Counted from the first letter of the stretch, positions 52,998 through 61,124 are shown. The stretch: DNA of 64,000 nt from Streptosporangium sp. NBC_01756 (GCF_035917975.1 NZ_CP109130.1:8866001-8930000); one strand, 5' to 3'. Translations and numbers: made by a program. The notes: generated by a model not told the origin, from the sequence alone.

Positions 52998-53540
52998 TCA
53001 GCGCGGCGAGACGGAAGTGGCGAACAGGCCGATCAGGTCGTCGAGGCGCACCACGATCAGGGCGCCCACGGCGGCGGCGGCCAACGCGAGGGCGACACCG
53101 GCCGGGTGCGCCGCGGACCCGGCGCCGCCGGCGGCGGCACCGGCCGCGAACCCGATACAGCCGACCGCCACCAGAACGAGATTGCGCACCACGTGTGTCC
53201 GGCCCAGCGGGGTGACCGAAGCACCGAAGCACCGGCACGGCGTGAGCCGTCCCCGTCGCAAGGCGGCCGAGATACCGGCGGTCAGGACGATGAGCAACGC
53301 CGTCGCCGCCACGAAGCCAAAAAGCAAGGTGTACGGCAGCACGAGTGCGAGGATCACCACGGCCTCCGCCCCCAGCACGGCGTACGCCGCCACCACGGAC
53401 CTCGCGCGCGAGAACATCCCGAGAGCCACGATCGAGGCCACGAACTCGTCGAGCGCCGCCCGCCCGCGAACCTTGCCCGCCAGCGCGATCACGAAGACGC
53501 CGGCCAGCAACGCCTGGCATGCGATCATCAGATAGAGCAT
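52998..53540 (-). CDS. MauE/DoxX-like redox membrane protein
   Basis: About 180 residues with four helices (MIACQALLAGVFVIALAG, SVVAAYAVLGAEAVVILALV, LFGFVAATALLIVLTAG, LVLVAVGCIGFAAGA). GRLTPCRCFGAS carries the conserved C-x-C-F-G motif of MauE. MauE acts with MauD in disulfide formation. ATG 53540 is assumed, GTG 53546 is an alternative. It lies between the peptide gene and the thioredoxin. Confidence 0.83.
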   Translation of the reverse strand: MLYLMIACQALLAGVFVIALAGKVRGRAALDEFVASIVALGMFSRARSVVAAYAVLGAEAVVILALVLPYTLLFGFVAATALLIVLTAGISAALRRGRLTPCRCFGASVTPLGRTHVVRNLVLVAVGCIGFAAGAAAGGAGSAAHPAGVALALAAAAVGALIVVRLDDLIGLFATSVSPR

Positions 53541-53571
53541 CTTCACCGTCTCATGAGTCGTACCGTCCGGC

Positions 53572-53612
53572 GTGTTTCGCGGATCCCCGCGTGGTGAGGA
53601 TCCGCGAAACAC
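53572..53612 (-). terminator. strong hairpin (terminator or attenuator) after the peptide gene
   Basis: GTGTTTCGCGGATCC and its exact complement form a 15-bp stem with an 11-base loop, 31 bases after the peptide stop and before the MauE gene. Partial termination here would give more peptide mRNA than enzyme mRNA. Confidence 0.8.
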
Positions 53613-53643
53613 GCTCGGAGTCCGGACTACGGGTTCGGCTCGG

Positions 53644-53832
53644 TCAGCAACTTCCGTGCTTCACGCAGCCGTCCGCGCAGCCGCTTATACCGCCGACGAC
53701 GTAGCAGAGCTTGGCGTATCTGGTCGTCCCGTAGCAGGCGCAGGTCTGCCAGTAGGAGGCGTCAGCCTTCGCGGTCGCCTTCGGCACCAGCTTCTCGAGG
53801 AGGTGGTCGCCGAGCTTTCCCAGAACGTTCAT
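53644..53832 (-). CDS. precursor of a six-cysteine secreted peptide
   Basis: 62 residues. Residues 1-23 are an amphipathic, lysine-rich leader (MNVLGKLGDHLLEKL) ending ATAKA, an A-x-A signal-peptidase-like cleavage site. The remaining 39 residues begin DASYWQT and hold all six cysteines at 31, 33, 43, 52, 56 and 62, the last being the C-terminal residue; glycines and aromatics fill the gaps. No lanthionine- or lasso-type enzymes are near; MauE/MauD and an exporter follow, so disulfides are the likely modification. AGGA lies ten bases before ATG 53832. Directly after the SARP gene. A bacteriocin-like function is inference. Confidence 0.8.
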   Translation of the reverse strand: MNVLGKLGDHLLEKLVPKATAKADASYWQTCACYGTTRYAKLCYVVGGISGCADGCVKHGSC

Positions 53833-53886
53833 GTGGGTTCAGTCCTTCATCGAATGATGATCGAGTGATGTGGGCAGCCGAAACGC

Positions 53887-53918
53887 TATTTTGGGGACAT
53901 ACAGCCACCGATACAGCC
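53887..53918 (-). promoter_or_regulatory. SARP-type promoter of the peptide gene
   Basis: On the minus strand GGCTGTAT occurs twice with 12-bp periodicity (53918-53911 and 53906-53899), followed after six bases by AAAATA (53892-53887), a plausible -10. SARP proteins bind tandem repeats about one turn apart just upstream of the -10. The start would lie near 53880. A second tandem pair (TCGAATG, TCGAGTG on the plus strand) lies at about 53851-53867. Confidence 0.6.
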
Positions 53919-53921
53919 GCG

Positions 53922-56867
53922 CTACAACCGGGCGGTGAGCAGCATCTCCAGCACCGGATCGCGCCGCATTCCGGGCATCGCGAAGAGCTCCTCGGCCCTG
54001 CGGGCGTCCTCCGCCGCCGCATACGAGTCGCCCAGCGCGGCACGCACCCTGGCGAACTGGCGAGTGGCGGCGGCCTGGCCGTAGGTGTCACCGACCTGAG
54101 CGGTCAGCTCCAGCGCCTGGGCCAGGTCGGCCACAGCCGCGGCGAGATCACCGTTCCGTAGCCAGATCTCGGACCTGCTGAGCAGCACCTCCCACTCATC
54201 CTCCCGGTTACCGGTCTCCCGGCAGCGGCTCAGCGCGTCCTCGAACGTGGCCAGTGCCTCGCCGCGACGATCGAGCAGGCAGTAGGCACGGCCGAGCGCG
54301 GCCAAGGTGATGCTCTCCCCGAGCAGGTCACGGTCCGCCCTCCGAACGGACAGGCACCGTTCGAAGCAATCGGCCGCCTCTGGCGAACGGCCGAGCCGGA
54401 GCAGGACTTCGCCCAGGTTGTGCCTGACCATGCCGGCCCGGTTCGATCCATGTGCCTCGATCAGCCGCAGCCCCGCGGTGATGTGGCCGAGGGCGTCATC
54501 GAGATCACCGGTGCGCATGCTCAGCCAGCCGAGGTTGTGCAGCGCCAGCCCTTCGGCCTCCTGGTCGCCCAGGCCGCGCCGGAGTCCGAGGGCGCGGTGC
54601 AGGCAGTCGCGAGCGGCGTCGGTCCGGCCGGTGCGCCATTCCACCACCCCCAGCGTCGTCAGTGTGAACGCCTCACCGGTCCTGTCACCATGCCGCCGCG
54701 CCACCTCGACGGCGAGCCGGGTCATGGTCTCAAACTCCCGCCAGTGGCCGTACTTCATCGCCCGAACTCTGACCAGCGGCATCAGATCGGTGACGAAGCG
54801 AGCGACGTCGGGCTCCCCCGTCGCCGCCTGGGTGACGGCCGCGACCAGGCACGGCACCTCGGTTTCGAACCACCGCACCGCCTGCGCGGGGCTCCGGAAG
54901 GCCACGCCTGCGTCCCGTCCGTCCGGCGGGCCCACTTGTGGCCGCAAGTGCGGTTCCACCAGGTCGCTCACCTGCCGGCACCGATCGAGGTACCAGTCCA
55001 GTGCGCGCCGGACGGCCCGTACCCGGTCAGCCGGCGGGTCCTCGGCCACGGCCAGCTCGGCGGCGAACAGCCTGAGGAGGTCGTGCATGCGAAATCGCCC
55101 GTCGCCGACCGGCTCCAGCAGGCGAACCTCCGTCAGCTCGTCGAGCGCCGCCTCGGCCACCTTCGGCTCGACGTCGAGCAGCGCGGCGGCGAGCTCAACG
55201 CTGACCTCCGGCACATCGAGCACTCCGAACAGCCGGAAGGCGCGCGCCGCCGCGCTCACGCCGCTCCTCAGCATTTCGTAGCTGATCTCAAAACAGGATC
55301 GGACGGCCAGGTCAGCGGCCTGCAACTCGTCCAGGCGACGCTGCCGGCTCCGCAGCCGCTCGCCGAACCGCTCAAGCGACCAATCGGGGCGGGCGGCCAG
55401 ACGGGCGCCGGCGATGCGCAACGCCAGTGGGTGATAACCGCACCGGCGGGTGATGCCGGCCGCCGCCTCGGCCTCGGCCGTCACTCGCGACTGACCCGCC
55501 AGCTGCGCGAGCATCCGCACCGAGTCCGCCTCGTCGAGCACCTCGACGGCGACCCGCACGGCCTCCATGGTGGTCAGCGCCGCCCGGCTGGTGACCAGCG
55601 CCGCGCAGCCGCCGCTCGCCGGCACCAGCGGCGCGACCTGGGCGGCGTCGACGGCGTTGTCGAGAACGATCAGGACTCGCCGGCCGGCCAGCAGCGACTG
55701 GTAATGGGTGGCCGCTTCCGCCGGCGCCGCGGGGATGTCGCCGTGCGGCACTCCCAGAGCCCGCAGGAAGCGGCCGAGCACCTCGGCGGGCTCCAATGGC
55801 GGCAGGCCCGGAGTCGATCCCTGCAGGTCGACGTAGAGCTGACCGTCGGTGTAGCGATCGGCCACGGCGTACGCCGCCCGTAGCGCCAGCGTCGACTTGC
55901 CGACCCCGCCGGGGCCGTGCAGCGCCAGGACCGGCGGTTCGCCACCCGCCTGCGGATGACCACGCAGCACGGTGAGCATCCGGGCGAGCTCGGTCGACCG
56001 GCCGACGAACACCCTCGGCTCCCGTGGCAGTTGACGTGGCCGCAGGCGCCCGTCCGAGGCTCCGGTGACCACGTTGTTCCCACCGGTCGGCGGCCTGTCC
56101 GGCGACAGCAGATCCGCGTCCCGGCGCAGGACCGCCTGTTGCAGCCGGCGCAGGTCCGGTCCGGGGTCGAGCCCGAGTTCCTCGGCCAGGACCCGGCGAG
56201 CCATCCCGAATACGTCCAGCGCACCGACCACGTCGCCGCACCGGTACAACGCCACCATCAGCTGGCCGTACAGCCGCTCCCGCAGCGGATGCTGCCCGAT
56301 CAGCTCGCGCAGCCGCCTGACCGCCTTCGTGTGCCCGCCCAGCATGAGCTGGATCTCCGTGTGCTCCTCCACCGCGCTCAGATACTGGTCGGTGAGCCGG
56401 GCGATCACCTCCCGCAGGGCCGGCCCCAGCGGCACGTCCTCGGCCGCCGTTCCTCGCCACAGTGCGAGAGCCCGGGCGTACGCGTCCTGTGCGGTGCCGA
56501 GGTCCTGGCGGGCCAACGCCTGGCGACCGTACCCGAGCAGGGCCTCGAACTGGGAGAGATCGAACTCGGCCGGCTCGACCCGCAGCAGGTAGCCGGCCTC
56601 CGTGGTGACCAGCCGCTCGTCGGCCGGATCATCGGCGGAAGGCACCAGCCTGCGCAGCTGCATGAGGTAGGTGCGCAGGTTCGCCACCGCCGAGTGGGGC
56701 GGTCGTTCGTCCCACACCTCGGCCACCAGTGAACGGACCGGGACGACGTGCCCGGCACGTGCGAGCAGCATGGCGAGGACGGTGCGTTGTTTCGGTGCCG
56801 TGATCTGTACGGGTGAGCCGTCGACCTCGATCCGCATCGGCCCAAGGAGTCGAAACCTCAAGGTCAT
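53922..56867 (-). CDS. SARP regulator with NB-ARC-type ATPase and TPR domains (AfsR-like)
   Basis: 981 residues. Winged helix at 5-95 (LGPMRIEVDGSPVQITAPKQR, VANLRTYLMQLRRLV), BTAD at 100-255 ending AEELGLDPGPDLRRL, ATPase with Walker A LHGPGGVGKSTLAL (near 325) and VLIVLDNAVDA, then TPR repeats from about residue 690 (ALHNLGWLSMRTGDLDDAL and similar). This is AfsR-type layout. It starts at ATG 56867 (AGGAAGG) 26 bases after the signal-peptidase gene and ends 89 bases before the peptide gene; it is the probable activator of the locus. Confidence 0.92.
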   Translation of the reverse strand: MTLRFRLLGPMRIEVDGSPVQITAPKQRTVLAMLLARAGHVVPVRSLVAEVWDERPPHSAVANLRTYLMQLRRLVPSADDPADERLVTTEAGYLLRVEPAEFDLSQFEALLGYGRQALARQDLGTAQDAYARALALWRGTAAEDVPLGPALREVIARLTDQYLSAVEEHTEIQLMLGGHTKAVRRLRELIGQHPLRERLYGQLMVALYRCGDVVGALDVFGMARRVLAEELGLDPGPDLRRLQQAVLRRDADLLSPDRPPTGGNNVVTGASDGRLRPRQLPREPRVFVGRSTELARMLTVLRGHPQAGGEPPVLALHGPGGVGKSTLALRAAYAVADRYTDGQLYVDLQGSTPGLPPLEPAEVLGRFLRALGVPHGDIPAAPAEAATHYQSLLAGRRVLIVLDNAVDAAQVAPLVPASGGCAALVTSRAALTTMEAVRVAVEVLDEADSVRMLAQLAGQSRVTAEAEAAAGITRRCGYHPLALRIAGARLAARPDWSLERFGERLRSRQRRLDELQAADLAVRSCFEISYEMLRSGVSAAARAFRLFGVLDVPEVSVELAAALLDVEPKVAEAALDELTEVRLLEPVGDGRFRMHDLLRLFAAELAVAEDPPADRVRAVRRALDWYLDRCRQVSDLVEPHLRPQVGPPDGRDAGVAFRSPAQAVRWFETEVPCLVAAVTQAATGEPDVARFVTDLMPLVRVRAMKYGHWREFETMTRLAVEVARRHGDRTGEAFTLTTLGVVEWRTGRTDAARDCLHRALGLRRGLGDQEAEGLALHNLGWLSMRTGDLDDALGHITAGLRLIEAHGSNRAGMVRHNLGEVLLRLGRSPEAADCFERCLSVRRADRDLLGESITLAALGRAYCLLDRRGEALATFEDALSRCRETGNREDEWEVLLSRSEIWLRNGDLAAAVADLAQALELTAQVGDTYGQAAATRQFARVRAALGDSYAAAEDARRAEELFAMPGMRRDPVLEMLLTARL

Positions 56868-56893
56868 CCCTTCCTCGTCAGCCCCGGCGCCGG

Positions 56894-57352
56894 CTACAGG
56901 GCCGACCCGCCCAACCGGCGCAGCGCGACGCCGAGCATCTGGTCCGCGGGAAAGAACCCCCGCTGCCGGGAGTCGACACTGGCCGCCGGGTTGTCACCGA
57001 GGACCACCATCGCCCCGGAAGGCACCAGAGCCACGCCGGCACCGGCCGTGACCCCCGCCGGCACCGGATCACCGGGCAACGCGGCGACCCGTTTGATGTT
57101 CCAGCGTCGGCCGTCCGGACCGGACGGCCCGGGCATGTACCGACCGGAAGGATCCAGCGGAGGCTCGAGCACGACGACATCGCCCCGGCTCAGCTGATCG
57201 AGCCGTCGCCGCCGCACCAGGACGCGGTCGCCGTCGGTCAGCGTCGGCATCATGCTCGTTCCGTCAACGGTGATCACCAAATAGCTTCGGCGAGCCCAGG
57301 AAGCACCCGCCGCCAAGAGGAGAACACCGAAGAGCAGCCCACCGATGATCAA
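56894..57352 (-). CDS. type I signal peptidase (S26), small
   Basis: 152 residues with one N-terminal membrane helix (GGLLFGVLLLAAGASW). VDGTSMMPTLTDGDRVLV holds the catalytic Ser, WNIKRVAALPGD the catalytic Lys, and MVVLGDNPAASVDSRQ is the GDN-x-x-x-SxDSR box. The start is probably TTG 57352 after AAGG. It is smaller than a housekeeping SipW/LepB and sits at the head of the operon with the peptide gene, so it may remove the leader at A-K-A. Confidence 0.88.
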   Translation of the reverse strand: MIIGGLLFGVLLLAAGASWARRSYLVITVDGTSMMPTLTDGDRVLVRRRRLDQLSRGDVVVLEPPLDPSGRYMPGPSGPDGRRWNIKRVAALPGDPVPAGVTAGAGVALVPSGAMVVLGDNPAASVDSRQRGFFPADQMLGVALRRLGGSAL

Positions 57353-57467
57353 CGTCGCCGTACCTTTCCACCGCCGGCCCGAGGAAAGGCCGATCTGTTC
57401 CGGGGAAACGGTCTCCGCTGACCGTGGGGCCTGTCAACCCGCGGCTGCCGCGCGGGATGTTGTGCGC

Positions 57468-57800
57468 ATGCCTGTCGACTTCTTGAGCGACTCGTTGAGC
57501 GACTCGGAAGCGGCGAAGTACGGCCGTTCTGCCGGTCCGCCCTCCCGGACCGAGATGGAGAAGACCTTATCCTCGGCAACAAGGACAAGGCCCTCATCAA
57601 GGGGCATCGCGGCCGGCATATCAGATGGGGCTCCGCTCTCCGGCTCGTGACCGTTCGCTACCTCGGGTGCTTTCTGGCTGATCCGCTGGAGGTGCCGAAC
57701 GAGGTCTTGGACACCGTCGCCGCGCAGCTGGAGATCGAGGGTCCTTCCTGCGTGAAGCGTCACACCGAGCGGGACAAGACGCGGTCGGAGCACACCCGCG
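57468..57800 (+). pseudogene. tnpA: Tn3-family transposase N-terminal fragment
   Basis: MPVDFLSDSLSDSEAAKYGR and AGPPSRTEMEK start the DUF4158 domain. After a frameshift near 57565 the family continues GRHIRWGSALRLVTVRYLG and FLADPLEVPNEVLDTVAAQL, then SCVKRHTERDKTR, and ends. It faces away from the peptide locus, whose other side also carries a Tn3 element. Confidence 0.72.
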
Positions 57801-57950
57801 AAACCACTGAACAGGCAAAACGTCAAACTGAGCAGCGTGAGGCGTGCCGCGCGACGCTTCTTTACCTCCACGTCGCTCAACTCATGCGCCACCTCCGTGG
57901 ACGCAACCGGCCCGGTGATCTAGTACCATGCCAGCTCAGCGGACCTCGGC

Positions 57951-58979
57951 ATGTCAAAGGAGAAGGCGGGATACCCTGCCTTCGGTGCCTCGAACCGCGT
58001 GACCGGAGGAGCCGATGCGGGGATGACGGCAGGGCGACCGATGCCTACCCAAGACGACGTGCTCGGATATTTCAACACGCTGTCGAACTGGGGTCGGTGG
58101 GGCGACGACGACGAGCTCGGCACTCTGAACCACATCACCGACGACGTCCGGCTGGCGGCGGCGCGGGCCGTGCGCCACGGCAGGAGCGTGTCGTGCGCAT
58201 GGGAGGTTGCCGTACCGGAAGACATGGAGCGGTCGACGACGACGTGCCCGTGCGCCGCCGACATGCCGGGTGCCGAGAACATGCCGGTGCCCGAATTCCA
58301 CAACGACCGGCGCTGGGGCTTTTCGTCCGAGCGGCTCGGCATCACGTTCCACGGCAACACCCTCACCCACGTCGACTCGCCGTGCCACATCTTCTGGGAC
58401 GGCGCGATGTACAACGGGCGGTCGCACTCGCTGGTCGACGCCGCAACGGGATCGGCGTGGGCGGCCGTCACGGCGGCGGCGAACGGGATCATCACCCGTG
58501 GTGTCCTGCTGGACATCACGAGGGTCCGCGATGTGCCGTGGTTGGAACCGGGGCAGGGTGTGTTTCCCGACGACCTCGAGGAGGCCGAGCGTCGCCAGGG
58601 AGTACGGGTGCGATCCGGCGATGCGGTACTCCTGCGGACCGGCTATGGCCGCGCCCGGCACGAGGCCGGTGAGGCCGGCGGTTTCACGCAGGCCGGCTGG
58701 CACGCGTCCTGCCTGCCGTGGCTGCATGAACGGCAGGTCGCGCTGATCGGCGCTGACACCCCCCAGGACGTTCAGCCGTCGGGATACGACGACGTGTTGA
58801 TGCCGGTTCACGCCGTGAGCCTCGTCGCGATGGGTCTGTGGATGCTCGACAACTGCGACCTGGAGGCGTGCGCGAGGACGGCTGCCGAGCTCGGCCAGTG
58901 GGACTTCCACCTCGCAGTCGCGCCGGTCCGCTTCGCCGGCACGTCCGGCAGCCCGGTCAACCCGATCGCCACATTCTGA
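57951..58979 (+). CDS. cyclase-family (kynurenine formamidase-like) hydrolase
   Basis: About 342 residues from ATG 57951, or 318 from ATG 58023, which is closer to GGAGGAG. WGDDDELGTLNHIT is the usual start and ITFHGNTLTHVDSPCHIFWDG the metal-binding HxGTHxDxPxH-like motif. VALIGADTPQDVQPSG and PVHAVSLVAMGLWMLDNCDL are also conserved. Such enzymes hydrolyse arylformamides or close lactones; the substrate is unknown. Confidence 0.86.
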   Translation: MSKEKAGYPAFGASNRVTGGADAGMTAGRPMPTQDDVLGYFNTLSNWGRWGDDDELGTLNHITDDVRLAAARAVRHGRSVSCAWEVAVPEDMERSTTTCPCAADMPGAENMPVPEFHNDRRWGFSSERLGITFHGNTLTHVDSPCHIFWDGAMYNGRSHSLVDAATGSAWAAVTAAANGIITRGVLLDITRVRDVPWLEPGQGVFPDDLEEAERRQGVRVRSGDAVLLRTGYGRARHEAGEAGGFTQAGWHASCLPWLHERQVALIGADTPQDVQPSGYDDVLMPVHAVSLVAMGLWMLDNCDLEACARTAAELGQWDFHLAVAPVRFAGTSGSPVNPIATF

Positions 58980-59029
58980 CAGAGGATGAGCCCGGCCGCG
59001 GTCGAAGTAGCAGGCGGCGCACAGCAGCG

Positions 59030-59128
59030 TGGCGGCGGGGCCGGCGCCGTCGATAGCCGGCGTTGTCGAACAGCACGTCGAGCTTGCCGAAAGTGGTGAC
59101 GGCGGTGTCGATCTCCTTTCGGGGAGAT
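59030..59128 (-). pseudogene. short-chain dehydrogenase scrap
   Basis: EIDTAVTTFGKLDVLFDNAG is the helix and NNAG region of a classical SDR. Neither the N-terminal Rossmann motif nor the active site is attached. It begins right after the MFS stop. Confidence 0.5.
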
Positions 59129-59131
59129 GGG

Positions 59132-60325
59132 TCATCGAAGACCGTCGTTTCGGCGTGCACTCCACACTGCCAGCCCGGCCACCAGGACGAGACCACCGGC
59201 GAGCCACAGGATGCTCTGGAGTGGCAGGGCATCGACGATTGCGCCGCCGGCCAGCGCGCCGAGACCGATCGAGAGGTTGAACACCGCCACCCACAGAGCG
59301 GAGGCTTCCTCGATCGCTTGTGGCGCGGACTTCATCATCCACATCTGGAGGCTCGTGGAGACCCCGCCGTACACCAGGCCCCAGACGACGAGCAGCGCCA
59401 CCCCGCCCGCAGCGGTGAGCCCTGCTATGGGGTAGAGCAGCACGGTCACCCCCAAGGCGACGGCGATGGTGAGGACCGTCCGATGGAGCCGCTTCGCCAC
59501 GGCGGCACCCGCGATGAAGTTTCCGGCGACGCCGGCCAGGCCGAATCCGAACAGCAGCGGTCCGACGAGTTGCTCGTCGATGCCGGACAGATCCTGCAGT
59601 ACGGGGCTGATGAACGTGTAGGCCGCGAAGTGGCCGGTCACGATCAGGAAGGTCGCCAGGATGCCGATCCGGACATCCTGGTTGCGGAACTGGTCGGCCA
59701 GCCGCCGCAGGCCGACGGGCTGAGCAGCGGTCAACGGTGGCAGCACGGCCAGCAACGCGACCAGCACGACCAGCGCGAGGGCGCTCAGCGCGCCGAAGGC
59801 GATCCGCCAGCTCGCCAGCCCGCCGACCATCGTGCCGATGGGGACACCGAAGACGTTCGCTGCGCCGACGCCGCCGAAGATGATCGCCGTGGCCCGCGGC
59901 ACGAGCGGGGCGGGGACGAGCCGGACGGCCAGCCCACCGGCGATGGCCCAGAACCCGCCGATCGCCACCCCGACCAGCACGCGGGCGGTGATCAGGAGCG
60001 GATAGTTCGGGGCCAGGGCGGAGGCCAGGTTGGCGAGCGTCATGAGTCCCATCAAGGCGACGAGCAAGAGCCGGCGATCCATCCTGCCGACGAGCACCGG
60101 GACCGATGGCGCCGCGACGGCGGCGACGATGCTGGGGACTGTGACCATCAAGCCCGCCGCGCCCTCGGAAACCGACAGTGCCGATCCGACGGGGCCGAGT
60201 AGCCCGATGGGGAGCTGCTCGGCCGTCACCAGGAGAAATGTGCCGAAGGCCACGGCGGACACCGCGATCCAATGATTCCTCGCTGACGCGTCTGGCCCGG
60301 TCATCGTAGGGTCCGTTGTCGTCAC
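59132..60325 (-). CDS. MFS exporter, DHA1 (AraJ/YdhP-like) type
   Basis: 397 residues with 12 helices. Helix 1 GTFLLVTAEQLPIGLLG and LVGRMDRRLLLVALMGLM (motif A) plus ARVLVGVAIGGFWAIAGG are characteristic of the AraJ group of sugar/drug efflux proteins. ATG 60325. It is divergent from a TetR gene, and two palindromic operators lie in the 97-bp gap. Confidence 0.9.
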   Translation of the reverse strand: MTTTDPTMTGPDASARNHWIAVSAVAFGTFLLVTAEQLPIGLLGPVGSALSVSEGAAGLMVTVPSIVAAVAAPSVPVLVGRMDRRLLLVALMGLMTLANLASALAPNYPLLITARVLVGVAIGGFWAIAGGLAVRLVPAPLVPRATAIIFGGVGAANVFGVPIGTMVGGLASWRIAFGALSALALVVLVALLAVLPPLTAAQPVGLRRLADQFRNQDVRIGILATFLIVTGHFAAYTFISPVLQDLSGIDEQLVGPLLFGFGLAGVAGNFIAGAAVAKRLHRTVLTIAVALGVTVLLYPIAGLTAAGGVALLVVWGLVYGGVSTSLQMWMMKSAPQAIEEASALWVAVFNLSIGLGALAGGAIVDALPLQSILWLAGGLVLVAGLAVWSARRNDGLR

Positions 60326-60346
60326 GTCGAATCTCCCCTCTCATTC

Positions 60347-60400
60347 GGGAGCGATCGCTCCCATACGACGGCACACCCTAATACGGGAACGGTCGCTCCA
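60347..60400. promoter_or_regulatory. two TetR operators in the MFS/TetR gap
   Basis: GGGAGCGATCGCTCCC (60347-60362) is a perfect 16-bp palindrome; GGGAACGGTCGCTCCA (60385-60400) is a degenerate second copy. Centres are 38 bp apart, one near each divergent start. Confidence 0.7.
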
Positions 60401-60422
60401 CAACGTGGGTAGAGTGGGGCAC

Positions 60423-61004
60423 ATGGCACGGCCCAGAGAGTTCGACGAGCAAGACGTGATCGCCAAAGCGACCGACCTGTTCTGGCGTCGCGGCTACAAC
60501 GCCACCTCCGTCCGCGACCTGGGCGCCGAGCTCAGACTCAAGCAAAGCAGCCTGTATCGCACCTTCAACGACAAGCGCACACTGTTCTTACGGGCCCTGG
60601 ACCACTACCGGGCGACGGAGTCCACGCAGGCCGAAGAGCAGCTCGGCGCCCCCGGCCCCAGCCTCGAGATCCTGCGGGAGTGGCTGATCTGGATGATCAG
60701 CCACGAGGCCGGTCGCGGCTGCTTCGTGGTCAATACGGCTGCCGAACTCGGCACCACCGACCCCGACGTCCGGCAAAAGACCGAGGACGCGTTCGAAGTC
60801 ACCAGGAAAACCCTCGCGTCACTGCTACGCCGCGGCATCCGCGACGGCGACCTGCCCGCCGCATTGGACATCGACGCCGCAGTGGAACTGCTGTTCACGA
60901 CGGTGCTTGGACTACGCGTACGCGAACGCGCAGGACACGACCCCCAACGACTCGCCACGGCAATCGACTTCACGATCAAAACGCTCGCGACATCCGCGAC
61001 CTGA
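60423..61004 (+). CDS. TetR/AcrR-family repressor
   Basis: 193 residues. MARPREFDEQDVIAKATDLFWRRGYNATSVRDLGAELRLKQSSLYRTFNDKRTLF is the typical helix-turn-helix, and the C-terminal domain contains GRGCFVVNTAAELG, conserved in this TetR group. It starts at ATG 60423 and is divergent from the exporter it probably represses. Confidence 0.92.
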   Translation: MARPREFDEQDVIAKATDLFWRRGYNATSVRDLGAELRLKQSSLYRTFNDKRTLFLRALDHYRATESTQAEEQLGAPGPSLEILREWLIWMISHEAGRGCFVVNTAAELGTTDPDVRQKTEDAFEVTRKTLASLLRRGIRDGDLPAALDIDAAVELLFTTVLGLRVRERAGHDPQRLATAIDFTIKTLATSAT

Positions 61005-61009
61005 CCACC

Positions 61010-61100
61010 CGCCCATCCCGCATCTTGTCCCTGCGGGACGGGCTGCGCAGCGGGGATGTGTTCGTGCCGGGCCCGCGCCGCCGTCACGCGCCTCGGCGAC
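61010..61100 (+). pseudogene. tnpA: Tn3-family transposase scrap
   Basis: SLRDGLRSGDVFVPG followed by RR resembles the ALRSGDLWVxGSRRYADP block of Tn3 transposases. Only about 30 residues remain. It lies directly after the TetR stop. Confidence 0.4.
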
Positions 61101-61124
61101 CATGCCGATCGAAGGGGGCGCAGG

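Noticed and set aside
53644-53832. Lanthipeptide, lasso peptide or sactipeptide precursor
   Set aside because: No LanM/LanBC, lasso cyclase/protease or radical-SAM gene is nearby and no GG-type leader is seen; redox proteins are the only modification candidates besides the FAD enzyme.
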